A DNA stretch of 64,000 nucleotides. Source: Fragilariopsis cylindrus CCMP1102 (taxonomy: Eukaryota > Bacillariophyta > Bacillariophyceae > Bacillariales > Bacillariaceae). The stretch is taken from NCBI GenBank assembly GCA_900095095.1, contig FMBT01000357.1:1-64000 (forward strand). Direction: 5' to 3'. The notes beneath the pieces are model-generated. The model was not told the origin of the DNA. It did not search any database and saw only the letters and a list, made by a program, of their open reading frames with translations. Shown here piece after piece: positions 1-10,748 of this stretch. Each line of letters begins with the position of its first letter. The stretch's first letter is position 1. Position numbers and translations under genes: made by a program.

Positions 1-700
1 TTCAAATCAATAATACCCATCATAGCAGAATTGTGGAAAGAAAGATGTGTCGACCGAACTACACCAGTAACAGGGGGAAGAATTGCAGCAGAATATGACT
101 CATTATCAAAGCAAATCACCCACTTATATACACTACAAGAAATGGTATTACCGGAAGATGAACTGAAAATATTCAATGAACCAATCGACGAGCGACTAGT
201 AGAAACAAACCAACAAATGAAAAAGTGGATAAATAGATGGAAAACAGTGATAGATCACAGCATGATAAGAGTCAAGGAATTAGCAAAGGAAAATAGTAAG
301 CCCATATGGAAACATTTTACAGCTGACAAACCAGCAAAGACAACAGTTTCAAGGAAAACAACCAGAACAACAACAAAGAAAATGTCAAATAATCCATTGA
401 CGAACGTGTTCACTAGACTAAAGAAGAAGAGATCATCCAGCAGAGTGTCACCAGTACTACAAGCAAAATACAAAATGAATAGCCTCATGTCCACACTGTA
501 TGAAAAGTTGGGGAAAAAGAGATCAACTAGCAGAGAAACACCAGTACTAGAAATTGAGGAACAGACTATTGCAGATAGATTCGGAGATGAACCAAAGTAA
601 ACAAATAAACAAATAATATAGAATAATAGGCGGGTAGACTGTCGACTCCTCTTCTTTCTAAGAAGTTCAGGGACAAAGCTGCAGCTTTTAAATAACAAGT
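1..700 (+). mobile_element. 3' end of a retroelement, probably non-LTR (LINE)
   Basis: The window opens inside a reading frame that is open to the left edge and stops at 600. Its product carries the segment IIAELWKERC, then a Leu-rich stretch, then a Trp pair (KKWINRW). This layout resembles the C-terminal tail after the reverse transcriptase domain in diatom LINE-type ORFs; that likeness comes from memory, not from a search. The tail holds an internal duplication: KKRSSSRVSPVL is followed 30 residues later by KKRSTSRETPVL. The noncoding part after 600 contains a perfect 14-bp palindrome (675-688), compatible with a structured LINE 3' end. No poly-A tail or target-site duplication was recognised. 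A host gene with an unrelated C-terminus is the alternative. Confidence 0.4.
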
Positions 701-1000
701 TAATAAATACATATCATAAAGGAATGAATTAAAATGGCTATTCTAATAAGTTCCTGAATAAGCATGTAAACTTGATTAAAGACAATTTATTATACAACAA
801 ATCTATATTATATTACTTTCTATTGTTCATCTTTGCGGCTCAAGCAAGTAGCAATAAATGGTATGTTAGATATATGCTACCAGTGAGTTCTATTGAAATG
901 TAACTGCTTTTCCACCTCGTTGTTTTCATTTCATTCGATCCGCTATACTCAGATCCGCTTCATACTACTTATGTAGCTAGCTTGCATTACTTCCTAATCC

Positions 1001-4000
1001 TTACCCATTTCTTTTATTCTCAACTAAAAAACCGTAGTGGAAGCACGCGAGAGCTAGCTGCTTTACTGCATCGACTCTATTCTCCATTTTCTTTCGCATG
1101 GCCTGGATCACTGTAATATCATAGCAAAGCAAGAGCTCAGCAAACAATAAATCTACAACAGTTTTTGTTTCCGCGAGATGTCCTGATTTCTTGGCGTCAG
1201 AATCTAACGCAGGTTGCAGTCCGCAGACAAGAAGAATTCTCTTTGTACTCGATCGACCCAGTACACGGCATCTAGTGTCGACACGGCTTGCTAAGTCCTT
1301 CGCAAATCCAACGTAGTCGTCCTTTGTGTGCGCATTCCAAGTACCACGAATTAAATCAGTAATTTTAGAGCCTTCCATCTCGAAAATTGACAATGGCTTA
1401 GATGACAATGACTCGCATACAGTGCTCATTGTTATTGGCGAAGAGCTCGCATGTGATCCACTACCAGATAAAATAGATAGTTTGTAGAATGAATCAGTAT
1501 CTGCTCCTTGAGGGAAATACTTTGAAGCCTGGTCGCCTGTGAGGTGTATTGACACATGCCGCGTCGCTGCTTCATAAGAAGTTGGCAAACTAGCAGGTTT
1601 TGTTGATATACGGCTCAAAGCTACTTCGTGGGTATACCCTTGATACAGAATGCTAAGGTAAAAACCGTGGTCCTGCTCCTTCAATACATTGCTGTGCAAC
1701 AGCAACGCTGCCTCTCCATTAATTGTATTCGATGAGTTTGAACAAGAAACAATTCGATAAATAGCTTCACTCCATCCAGAAGAGGAGCTTCGTAAGTTAT
1801 CTTGATATTCGTCGTTACCGCTTTCTATGACATGTGACAGTAATTTCGATCTTGCCTGTTCATCACAACATAAGCTGTACAACGCTTTCAGCTGTCTGAG
1901 ACTGACAGTTGCGTTAGCAACCCGTTTTGCGAGGCGCCAAGGGATTCCACCTTGTTTGAGTTCGTCACAGAGTGCCTGAAAGTCATCTGGGATGTGTCGC
2001 CTTCCATCCAATTCACGTGTTTGATGAATGACCTCATTTGTGTATTTAGTAGGGGCCGAAGCAGCCATGAGTCCAAGAGCACCAATAGCTCGCAAAGATG
2101 ATTGCTCGTCCCTTGTTTGTATAAATTTGATAGCATCAGATGATAGTATAACTCTACCAAACATACGGAAAATATCACCTTCGCAAGTAATTGTTGAATC
2201 CAACGGGTCAAATCCTTCTCGATTCTGAGCGTTGTACGGTGTGACGCTGCTAGCAGTTTTTAAATCATTCTCAATTAGTAGTATCGACAATAAGCATTTT
2301 TGTCGCATACGAAACAATTGAATTAAATGATCCCCATCAAAAGATCGTTGTACTAGATCATTCACTCGTTTCCTCTCAATTGAAACACCAAGTCTACGGC
2401 TTCCACGGCCGTTATCCGACACACTATACTGAATATCCCCCCATTGTAAGCCTACTTCTTCGACTCGAGCAAGAGGTAGTGTAGCAGGCCAAACAGCTCG
2501 TAGTGGACCGGATGCGAGGTGTCTTGTCAATTCCATCCGCAAAGTACGAGGTGTCGCATTGCGATTACGCTCTCGATTATCGATCATTATTGTTAATACG
2601 GTATCATCTTTCGAACTAGCATTCGATGACAAATCTATCACGTTGTTGTCAACAATAATGACATCGTCGTCAGTAGCATGATCGATTGTCTCTTCTTGGC
2701 TTTCCATGATTTCAATCACTTCGTCGTCGTCGTCGTCACATTTACTTAGATCTATACTTAGGGCTACTTCTAATAACTTCTTCCTCTTTCCTTTTCTTCT
2801 ATCAACATCATCATTGTTGGTGTTCTTCCTCTTCTTACCACGCGACGCCGAAAATAACGTTCTGGATAATTCATCATCGCTACTTTCACTATCAATAGAA
2901 ATAACATCATCCTCACTTTTCTTCGATTCTTTTAGTGGTTCCTCTATGGCTCTCTGGAATCCCTTATCTGGCGTTGCTCTCTTTTTCGATGAAGAAAGAT
3001 TATTACTTGCCTTTTTAACAGCTGGAGGTTTCTTTGAGGAGTCTTTAAGTGATTCCTTTATTGCTTTCTGAAAATTGCCATCATCATCTTCATCACTACT
3101 AACTTCAACGTCAATGATTTTCTGTCGATGAAGTCTGGGCGGATGCGATGCAATTTTTTTCGATTCAGCAATGGCAGACCTTAACATTGAATCTTCCTTT
3201 GCTTGTTCTTGTCGATTCATTGCAGCACGAGCCGCATTTTCTCTCGGAGTTGAAGTTCTCGCCGAACTCTTCATTATTGGCGTAGAAGATAATCCTCCTC
3301 CAGACTGGCCGTAGCCTTGAATCTCGTCCGACGACGAAATATATGATGATGGTGGTGGTTGTTTCCTTCCTATCGCTGATTGTTGTGACGATAGCCTGGA
3401 AACAATCTGAATAGTCAACACACGTCCTCTCGCCGTGCCTGAAGAGCTGTGCGTCAGAATTAGTCCTTGTTCTTTCCTTTGCAAAGCATCACATAGATCA
3501 TGTAATTTCTTCCGCCGATCCTTTCCGGCCTTGAAGTTCTTGCGATCACCTACCTCTGCTGTTGCAATCCATTCATCTAACTCAGTCTTATCTGAATAAA
3601 TACTCCTGCTTTTACTGCCAGGTATCCGAGTAGGTGATGATAATGACGATGGTGGTGACATATGAGTATGAGAAGTAGCAGTGTGACCAAATCGGTTGTT
3701 GCCAAATGGACTCGCAACATTATTGACTCTGAACGGAGGTCCATCAAGCAATGGTCTCGATTCTAACCCGATCACTTGCCCAGCAGCTACTGCCGCCTCC
3801 GGTCTGTTTGTCAATAAAGCCTTGATGAATAATTCACCTTCTTTCGTCAGAGAATAATCGTGAGGACGATCACGCATTCCTCTACCTTGTACGTATCCAC
3901 CGCTAAAGCCCGAATCCGATACTAGATGACGTGATGTGAGTGTTTTCATAGACGCCCATGCGCCATACATTCGACCCGTATGGTAATTACCATCCATTTG

Positions 4001-4525
4001 GTCGTCACAAAATCGTTGTGCCTCTTCACAAATTGTGTTCTTCTTTAATACACTACTTTGAGAATGATGAAATGCCATCAGAATTCCAAATGCTCCACCT
4101 CGAATTTTTAATCTTTTCATATAATGATCGTTATTGAATGGATTATTATCAGCAGGAGTAGTAGAAGACGAAACAGCAGAAGATGCAGATATGCCCCTAG
4201 AAGACTGGTATACATCTCCTCCTCCACTCATATTAGAAAGATCTTCACCATTTGTCGGGACGTGTCCGTCAGGATAAATATTTTTAATCCCACGAATGAT
4301 TTCCTCACATAACCGATTCACCCTCTTTGTTAGGTTGGTGGGCATATTAACAATAGTACCAGTTCTAAATTGGTATATGTCTTTTCTGACAGCTTGGACT
4401 TTATCACGTCCGACCCTCCAGGTATGTGCATCTTGTTTTCCCTCCCGTATACCCTTTTGATGCCGAGCCTCAAGGGCATTAATCAGATCCTCATTCCAAA
4501 CTTTTGCATCCTTCGGTCGGACCAT
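1001..4525 (-). CDS. MUS81: MUS81-like crossover junction endonuclease, 1174 aa
   Basis: Single-exon gene. MUS81 is the catalytic subunit of the MUS81-EME1 nuclease, which cuts branched DNA at stalled forks and recombination intermediates. Seen in order: an N-terminal helix-hairpin-helix-like segment (about residues 8-70); a winged helix (about 135-235, with RGGAFGILMAF, AWASMKTL and YSLTKEG); a long acidic/Lys-rich linker; an ERCC4 nuclease domain (about 643-745) with the metal-binding series IDNRE, GDI and ERKRVND; and a C-terminal region in the place of the usual HhH pair. The ERK-x3-D motif is intact, so it should be active. Known homologues are about 550-660 aa, so this one is nearly doubled, mainly in the linker. 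The linker holds three ubiquitin-interacting-motif-like segments (about 441-455, 483-496, 518-532). XPF is less likely because of the MUS81-type winged helix. Confidence 0.87.
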   Translation of the reverse strand: MVRPKDAKVWNEDLINALEARHQKGIREGKQDAHTWRVGRDKVQAVRKDIYQFRTGTIVNMPTNLTKRVNRLCEEIIRGIKNIYPDGHVPTNGEDLSNMSGGGDVYQSSRGISASSAVSSSTTPADNNPFNNDHYMKRLKIRGGAFGILMAFHHSQSSVLKKNTICEEAQRFCDDQMDGNYHTGRMYGAWASMKTLTSRHLVSDSGFSGGYVQGRGMRDRPHDYSLTKEGELFIKALLTNRPEAAVAAGQVIGLESRPLLDGPPFRVNNVASPFGNNRFGHTATSHTHMSPPSSLSSPTRIPGSKSRSIYSDKTELDEWIATAEVGDRKNFKAGKDRRKKLHDLCDALQRKEQGLILTHSSSGTARGRVLTIQIVSRLSSQQSAIGRKQPPPSSYISSSDEIQGYGQSGGGLSSTPIMKSSARTSTPRENAARAAMNRQEQAKEDSMLRSAIAESKKIASHPPRLHRQKIIDVEVSSDEDDDGNFQKAIKESLKDSSKKPPAVKKASNNLSSSKKRATPDKGFQRAIEEPLKESKKSEDDVISIDSESSDDELSRTLFSASRGKKRKNTNNDDVDRRKGKRKKLLEVALSIDLSKCDDDDDEVIEIMESQEETIDHATDDDVIIVDNNVIDLSSNASSKDDTVLTIMIDNRERNRNATPRTLRMELTRHLASGPLRAVWPATLPLARVEEVGLQWGDIQYSVSDNGRGSRRLGVSIERKRVNDLVQRSFDGDHLIQLFRMRQKCLLSILLIENDLKTASSVTPYNAQNREGFDPLDSTITCEGDIFRMFGRVILSSDAIKFIQTRDEQSSLRAIGALGLMAASAPTKYTNEVIHQTRELDGRRHIPDDFQALCDELKQGGIPWRLAKRVANATVSLRQLKALYSLCCDEQARSKLLSHVIESGNDEYQDNLRSSSSGWSEAIYRIVSCSNSSNTINGEAALLLHSNVLKEQDHGFYLSILYQGYTHEVALSRISTKPASLPTSYEAATRHVSIHLTGDQASKYFPQGADTDSFYKLSILSGSGSHASSSPITMSTVCESLSSKPLSIFEMEGSKITDLIRGTWNAHTKDDYVGFAKDLASRVDTRCRVLGRSSTKRILLVCGLQPALDSDAKKSGHLAETKTVVDLLFAELLLCYDITVIQAMRKKMENRVDAVKQLALACFHYGFLVENKRNG

Positions 4526-4940
4526 ATTATTTCTAGTCCACCTACAACGACTGAATACTGCTGCTACTTAGGATCTCCCTTCCTACAATTATCCCATGCC
4601 AGCCTTCAAAGCTTCACTTACTTTGATTGTTCTATTTTCATTGCTTTTCCCTTTTCCCTTCACACTCTCACTTTTAGACTTCAAATTTCAAAAGGGCTTA
4701 TGTTTTCAAAATAGTCAACTGTCAACGCGAGCTCTCGCCAATGGCGGGAAGACCTCGTGGGAATTTGTCGTCCTATTTCTATGATTTTTTTGCTAACAAG
4801 TTTTAGATAGTACCAGAAAACGTAACACAGACCTTCATCTCTCGTTGAAATCCTTCCTTATCTCCATGATCTTCAAATCTTTCCGTTGCTGCAGGAAAAG
4901 TGTTCATACCTTTTTGGACCCAGACCATCAGCTTGTTTCG

Positions 4941-5503
4941 ATGTCATCGTCATTACTATCGTCAACGTCGACGAGAGACGTCGTGAACGATGCTGATGAT
5001 GATGCAAAAATCAGTAACGAGGAAACAGCATCAGTATTAACACTGGCGGGGTTAATAATCTGTGTCCAGATTAATATCTTGAATCATCTAGGCCAAACGC
5101 AAGAGATGAACTTTTGAATTTGAGACTTGTTTCGAAACAAATTTACAAGGATCGTAAAAGACCAGGTATTGAACGGAAAAAATCGTCCCTACTATTGAAA
5201 TCAGATCAAGAGATAAATCAACGGAATGATTCGATGATTCGGACATTATGGGGATTGATTCAGGATTAATTGTGGAATATTGTTCGTACTATTTTAATCA
5301 GACCACAGCAACATCAAGAGGATGATTCAATTCGTGCACGGGCATACAGGAATGGCATAACATTTAAATCTATTACCCCACAAAAAAATGCATTAATTAA
5401 ATTCGTTCGTAACGTTCCATCTTTACAATGATTCCGAAGTGATTTAACTCAACAAAATATATCGACATGCTACAATTGGACCGACCCTATATCAAATTTC
5501 TAA
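4941..5503 (+). pseudogene. Degraded copy of the F-box-like gene found at 46.9-47.8 kb
   Basis: A reading frame from 4941 gives SVLTLAGL then NHLGQTQE, matching GILTLLDL and NHLGKTQE of the intact gene at 46859-47824. At about 5107 the frame shifts, and the next frame continues the match (ELLNLRLVSKQIY against ELMNLTLVSKQVY). The leucine-rich middle is mostly deleted. From about 5335 the C-terminal part resumes: ALIKFVRNVPSLQ, a TGA where the intact gene has Trp, then FRSDL. There is thus one frameshift, at least two in-frame stops and a large internal deletion. It lies opposite in strand to its relative and just upstream of the MUS81 gene. Confidence 0.8.
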
Positions 5504-5510
5504 ATTGAAG

Positions 5511-5552
5511 TTACTATTATTACTATTATTACTACTACTATTACTACTACTA
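5511..5552. repeat. ATT/ACT trinucleotide microsatellite
   Basis: An imperfect run of TTA, CTA and TAC triplets lies between the F-box pseudogene and the 3' end of the isomerase gene. The remaining 260 bases up to 5813 are AT-rich with no visible gene. Confidence 0.75.
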
Positions 5553-5813
5553 TTCATTCCGCCTATTTATCATTCAGAAGCATGCATAGTAAAAATATTA
5601 CTATACATGTAGTATTCCTCACTCTGCTCCTATAATAGTAATGCAAACTACAGTAGTAGCCTCTACACAATAACTAACAACAAACAAAGATACTAATAAG
5701 ATAAATAGTAATGTTATACATATATGTCATTAATAGTACTGGTACAATTTTTATTTACTGTGTTCTAATTTTAATTTTTGATTTTGGTGTGGGGTTTTTG
5801 GTTAAACTTTACG

Positions 5814-7040
5814 TTACTTTGATTTCTTTGATTTTTGTGCTAATGAATTCAAATATTTTTCGATAAAATTTTGTACTTTTGAGGATGTAACAAGATGACA
5901 AAATGTATCACTATCCTCCTGTCTATTATTGTTTAGTTGATCAAGTAATGGTTGTCGTGTCAATTTTTTAATATTATTTCGTGCAATTAATGGTATTTTA
6001 TTAAATTCTATTGCTTTTTGTATTGCAACCATTTCAACAATATTCATATTCATATCATGACCACCATTATCAGCAGTAGCAGCAGCATTAGCAACTTCAT
6101 CGTCATCAACTAATTGATCAATTAATCCTATTTGTAATGCATCATGGGGTGTAAATAATGTACCTAATAATAATGCTAATTCTGCTTTATGGTGTGAACC
6201 AATTGCATCGATGTATTGTTGTGACATCCATCTATAAAAGGGAAGGCAGTGGGAGTGGAAGAAGAAAAAGATAGAGAAGAAGAAATAGTGAGGGAAGGAA
6301 GAAGAAAGCGTGGATAATATTCTCCAGATATCATTTTATCTTTTGGGTGGTGAAGAAAAAAGATATACATACGATGGTGCAGTCATTCCTAATTTGGATT
6401 CATTATATCCAATTCTTGACCTGGGATTGTTTCTCATAATCCTATAATCACAAGCGAGAGAAAGCATACATCCACCTGCTGGTGCATGTCCATTTACAGC
6501 TGAAATTGTTGTTACCGGCAATCCATATATATCTAAAAATAATTGTTGAAATGAGAACCAAAATTCTGATAATCGTTTTGGATTTGGTTGATATAATTCT
6601 TTTTTTATATCAATACCAGCAGAAAATATAGTAGGTATAGATGAACTTATTACTATTGATGAAAAAGGAGCAACAGCAGCGTCATCACTTGTAGATTGCT
6701 GTTCATTTACTGTCTTGATCGCATTCGATAATTCTTTACACATTTCCATTGATAATGCATTCACTGGTTTATTATTCATTCGTATAATAGCAATTCTACT
6801 ACTTCCGTCGTCGTCGTCGTCGTCGTCGCTGAAGTCAGATGATGATATGATACTAGTCGTTACCAATGAAGGTAAGGGAGGTGATGTTGAAAACGACTGA
6901 CGATGATACGTCGTCGTTGTTGGGTACGATGTTCGTCGTCTCAGTTGAGAATGAAGTATTCTACTACCATTAGCATGTCTACTAATTGTACTACTTCCGA
7001 TAGTGAGACTTTTACTACTAATCTTGCTAATCATCGTCAT
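5814..7040 (-). CDS. ECI1: Delta3,delta2-enoyl-CoA isomerase (ECI1-like), two exons
   Basis: Exons 7040-6373 and 6231-5814 are joined across a 141-bp intron (GTATGT..TATAG) that splits a Ser codon, giving 361 aa. The enzyme shifts cis-3 or trans-3 double bonds to trans-2 so that unsaturated fatty acids can be beta-oxidised. The crotonase fold is clear: NKPVNALS, then FSAGIDIK, NGHAPAGGC with CDYRIM (oxyanion hole), and IGYNESKLGM, whose Glu matches the catalytic Glu of mammalian ECI1. The spliced join reads TAPSWMSQQY, collinear with the human protein. The N-terminus is rich in Ser, Arg and Thr without acidic residues, which fits a mitochondrial presequence, followed by an Asp tract encoded by a GTC repeat. 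Enoyl-CoA hydratase is less likely because the second hydratase Glu is not seen. Confidence 0.88.
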
Positions 7041-7755
7041 CGTTGTTGTTTTCTCTTGCTATCGTATCCGATTGTTTGTGTGATCAAGAATGAAATCAAG
7101 AGGAAGTGAGGAAGTTCGAAGTAAGTATCAACAAAAAGTTCTCTCTATTGTTACTGAGTCTAATACCGGTTAGAGCGATACGAACAGCACACCGCCGAAT
7201 AGATTCGAATCGAATCCTTCAACTTTTCCTGACTCTACTGTATATATCGAGTCTAAGAGTCTAAAGAGTTTGAGTTGTCTGTCTAATACCGGTTACGGTA
7301 GATCTAATTTCTATATCTTTTTTTGTTTTATGCGAGGGGCGCACGGGAAAACATGATGGATTGTTGTGTTTTTGATTTATTGATTTTAAGGAAAATTGAA
7401 AAACTTATTCAATTATCAAACAAAATCATAATTACAGCACTCTACCATAAAATTCGGATTGTGTTCGATTATACGTGATTTAATACAGATTTTGTCTTGG
7501 CGAGTAAGTTATCTTTTCTATTTTTGTTTGTGTACAGTAGCCGACACATACTAGCTAGTTAGTACCGGTATGATGCCTGCTACAGTACTGCCTAGATACT
7601 AATAGTGCCGTACTGGAACGAACCATTGTACCAAGTGCAAAGTACAAAGTGCACACTAAAGAGAGCCAAGAACGTCAATCAAGTAAAAGTTATTTAGTCT
7701 ATCTATCTATCTATCTATCTATCTATCCAGTAGTAGTAGTATTTAACTAAAGAAA
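7041..7755. other. Intergenic region with short repeats
   Basis: No gene is seen. The motif tctaataccggtta occurs twice, near 7158 and 7281, about 120 bp apart. A CTAT tetranucleotide microsatellite covers 7699-7727, just before the next gene. The region lies between two divergently transcribed genes and must hold both promoters. Confidence 0.6.
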
Positions 7756-8076
7756 ATGAAGGCCAATAGTGACGATGATGTTGAGATGTGTGGTGGAGTA
7801 CTAGTTCAAACAGTTGTTGCTGCCACTAATAAACGAACACGCAAGGATGATGAACAAACGATGACGACGACGAAGATGAGGATGATGTGGAAAGCTACTG
7901 CAGAAGAAGCAGTGGCTGTATCCTTATCGATCTATAATAATAATAATCAGAATCAAGAAAAGAAGAATAGGAATAAGGATAATAAAATTGAGATTGAGAT
8001 CCTTCGGGATGTTATAAACAATTCACCAGAAATGTTTTGGAAACAAAAAGAGCCGACAATCACCAACACCACCATC

Positions 8077-8108
<32 letters not shown>

Positions 8109-9345
8109 GGATCTAATTTTCTATGAAAAAGGAGCAATGATTATTGGATCCATTAACAACAACGACAATAATAATGGTGGAGGTAAAGACGATAACAACA
8201 TGAATGAACAAGTAGCAGCAGCAGCAGCAGCAGAAGATGTCGACATCAACGACGTCGACGTCGACTCCGTGGATGGTGAATTATTCTCTCCATCCAAACG
8301 TGATACTAAAACATTGACTACCGTTCGTAATTTACTAGGTTGTTCCGTTCAGGAACTATTATCGATGACATCATCCTCATTAAAAAATAATAATAATAAT
8401 AATAGTACGCTGCCGATAACAATGGATATTATCAACAATGACGATTACGATGACGACAACAACAACAACAACAACAAAAATTACTACCACAACGACGACG
8501 AAGAAATAGATGTTGTTCACCAAAACGGCAATGACAAAACCAAAATCACTACTACTACTACTACTACTCCAACTTTTGAACCGAAGATTATAATGGAACG
8601 ACTCCTGAAGAATGTATTCCAAAGAACAAGTGCTGCTGGTACTACTACTACTACTACTACTGCTACTGCTGATGACGATGACTATAATGATTACAATGAG
8701 GATGAATTGGAAGAAATCAACATGATTGCTCGTAAAGTATCACGTTCTGTTGTGGATGATTTATCAAATATCCTGAGTACCGTTGCCGAATGCTCGAGAG
8801 AACAACAACAACAACGACCCCCACCACCGTTGACGTCTGCTTCTTCTCCTCCTCCGGCAACAGCAGTTACAGTATCATCCATAAATGATGATGATGATAA
8901 TGATGATGATGATGATAGTGATATTATTGCATCTTCTTTACTACTCTGTGATGAAGTACTACCACCAGGTGGTAATGGTACTGATAGTACTGATGATGAT
9001 GATGATGATTTACTTGTTCTATCAAAAGAGGATGCTCTTGCTGAAAGGGTATTAGTATGTCATGAAAAAGGATTATTTGATGGTGATACTAATCGAAAAA
9101 TAACAACAAAAACTTGTTTTACTACTTTGGAAACTGATCAGAATCAGAATCATCATTATAATAGTAATGACAATGACAATGACAACGATAATAATAATAT
9201 CCTTGTTCAACGGTTGGCTATACTACGTGAAACGACACAGGCAATTCGATACAAGACATTAATGCTTACCAAACGACGATTATCACCACAATACGATGAT
9301 AAGAATGATAACGATAATAATAACAACTATACCATCATAGTATAA
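7756..9345 (+). CDS. Asp/Asn-rich protein of unknown function, 529 aa
   Basis: Not recognised. It is an intronless frame with long Asn, Asp and Thr tracts made by AAC, GAT and ACT triplet repeats. Between the tracts are short, less biased segments that look like helices: residues about 190-215 (TVRNLLGCSVQELL), about 275-290, about 312-345 (EEINMIARKVSRSVVDDLS) and about 485-515 (VQRLAILRETTQAIRYKT). No signal peptide or membrane segment is visible. Such structured islands in disordered acidic sequence are common in diatom nuclear proteins, but nothing assigns a role. The ATG at 7756 is the first in frame after upstream stops. Confidence 0.65.
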
Positions 9346-9782
9346 AACAAATGCGGCGAGCGAAAGAAAGAAAGAGAATTTATGAAAAGAGAGAGAGAGA
9401 GAGAGAGACAGAAAGGTACACGATGATTATGTTGAAAGAAAAGAAGAACGAACGACTCACTACTTGGTTAGTGTCAATGAGATAGGCAATATCTGGAAAC
9501 GGGGTTAATCAAATATACATGTTAATGTTAAAGTAAAAATAAAAATTAAAGAGATTGCATTCTGCGTTAATAGGACTGGAAAAGAGCTAGATTAAATTTC
9601 TGAAGGAGCATGTGTTTTCTATATAAAATTTAAATCGACCCGATAAGTTTTGATAGAATCTGAAAGATTGATATAGCGTAAGATATGCTATACGTAACAT
9701 AGTGAATTTGACTCTTGATCCAATCCGTTGCGGTATCTATTTATTCTTTGACTATTGTTCAAGATGACACTGCTGGTGTTAT
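9346..9782. other. Intergenic region with GA microsatellite
   Basis: A GA run covers about 9387-9408. No gene is seen in the rest. The flanking genes converge here, so it holds both 3' ends. Confidence 0.55.
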
Positions 9783-10343
9783 TTATAATTTCAAGAAGCA
9801 CATCGATGTAAGGCGAAAGCCACCGCAACTACTTTTTTCGACGAATCCTTTGCCAACCAATGTACTGCGCTGGACGTTGTGTGATGCATTTGGTGTGTCT
9901 CTTCCACAGGCAATAGCGAGTTCACTGTTGGTGTGGATCTGACCGTCACACATAAGATCGAACATTTTTTCTGGATTTCCACCGATCTTGAAGACTTTCT
10001 TTAGATTCCTTTGCAAGTCTGTATTACAAGTGATTGTATCTTCGCCCATATTTTTTGGTGCACTCATTATCCCAGCCTTGGTGAGCGAGATCGTCTTTCC
10101 ATTGGGTAGCTCCAACAAGGCATTGTTCTTCTTTGCCTCCTTTCCAATCGTAACATTGAAACTTGCAGGCTTGGTAAATCCACACATTTTCATCACATAG
10201 TCACGGGTTGGTGTATCAATTCCAAATGTACGAAGTTGAGCTAGAACTGCAACTGTCTTTTCGACGACGGTGACCTTCTGCCCGTTAATAGTAGGAGTCG
10301 CCATTGCGGTCTTCGACTTCTTCTTGGTGTTGCTACGAGGCAT
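9783..10343 (-). CDS. Small basic protein with two possible winged-helix segments, 186 aa
   Basis: The ATG at 10343 (MPRSNTKKK) is preferred over the frame's first ATG at 10406, because the extra 21 codons fall inside a repeat that is copied elsewhere as noncoding DNA. After a Lys/Arg-rich N-terminus there are two segments of similar layout. One is about residues 28-85 (EKTVAVLAQLRTFGIDTPTRD, then FNVTI). The other is about 125-180 (MFDLMCDGQIHTNSELAIAC, then LVGKGFVEKSSCGGFRLT). Each could fold as three helices followed by a beta wing, the form of many DNA-binding proteins. That assignment is inference from layout only. No family name can be given. It is intronless and convergent with the upstream gene. 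Confidence 0.6.
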   Translation of the reverse strand: MPRSNTKKKSKTAMATPTINGQKVTVVEKTVAVLAQLRTFGIDTPTRDYVMKMCGFTKPASFNVTIGKEAKKNNALLELPNGKTISLTKAGIMSAPKNMGEDTITCNTDLQRNLKKVFKIGGNPEKMFDLMCDGQIHTNSELAIACGRDTPNASHNVQRSTLVGKGFVEKSSCGGFRLTSMCFLKL

Positions 10344-10376
10344 GATGTTGCTTAGCTTCTTCTTTTTCTTTTCTAA

Positions 10377-10432
10377 AGTTCGAACGATGAAGATTGTTTT
10401 CTTCAATCAATTTTGTAAAGTTTGTGAAAAAT
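10377..10432. repeat. Direct repeat copy 1, at the 5' end of the winged-helix-like gene
   Basis: About 55 bp starting aagttcgaacgatgaag and passing through ttgttttcttcaatcaa. It matches 10689-10748 with only a few differences. It overlaps the likely 5' untranslated region or promoter of the gene at 9783-10343. Confidence 0.75.
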
Positions 10433-10688
10433 TTATGTCAGACCAAATCTTGTGTACTATACTGTGTACTATATTAACAGTGTTATTTGATCATCACGTT
10501 GAAGCACCGTTGCTTCACCGTGGACCGAATCATTATATTCTTTGATTTTGTCGGAGTCTTCAACAAACAAATAATTTACGGGTCAAGTCCCGCGAATCGT
10601 CATCAAGTACTGTAGGGTCCTACCGTAGGCAACTGTTGTGATGAAAATTCTCTCTCCGACTGCTAATAATTCATTTACTATCTATTCT

Positions 10689-10748
10689 TAAGTTCGAACG
10701 AGGAAGATTGTTTTCTTCAGTCAATTTTGTAATCTTCTTGTGAAAACT
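10689..10748. repeat. Direct repeat copy 2
   Basis: Second copy of the repeat at 10377-10432, in the same orientation and about 312 bp further from the gene (aagttcgaacgaggaag, then ttgttttcttcagtcaa). The sequence between the copies is unrelated to them. Confidence 0.75.

Noticed and set aside
255-698. Minus-strand frame over the retroelement tail
   Set aside because: Hydrophobic shadow of the Lys/Thr-rich sense frame; no recognisable domain.
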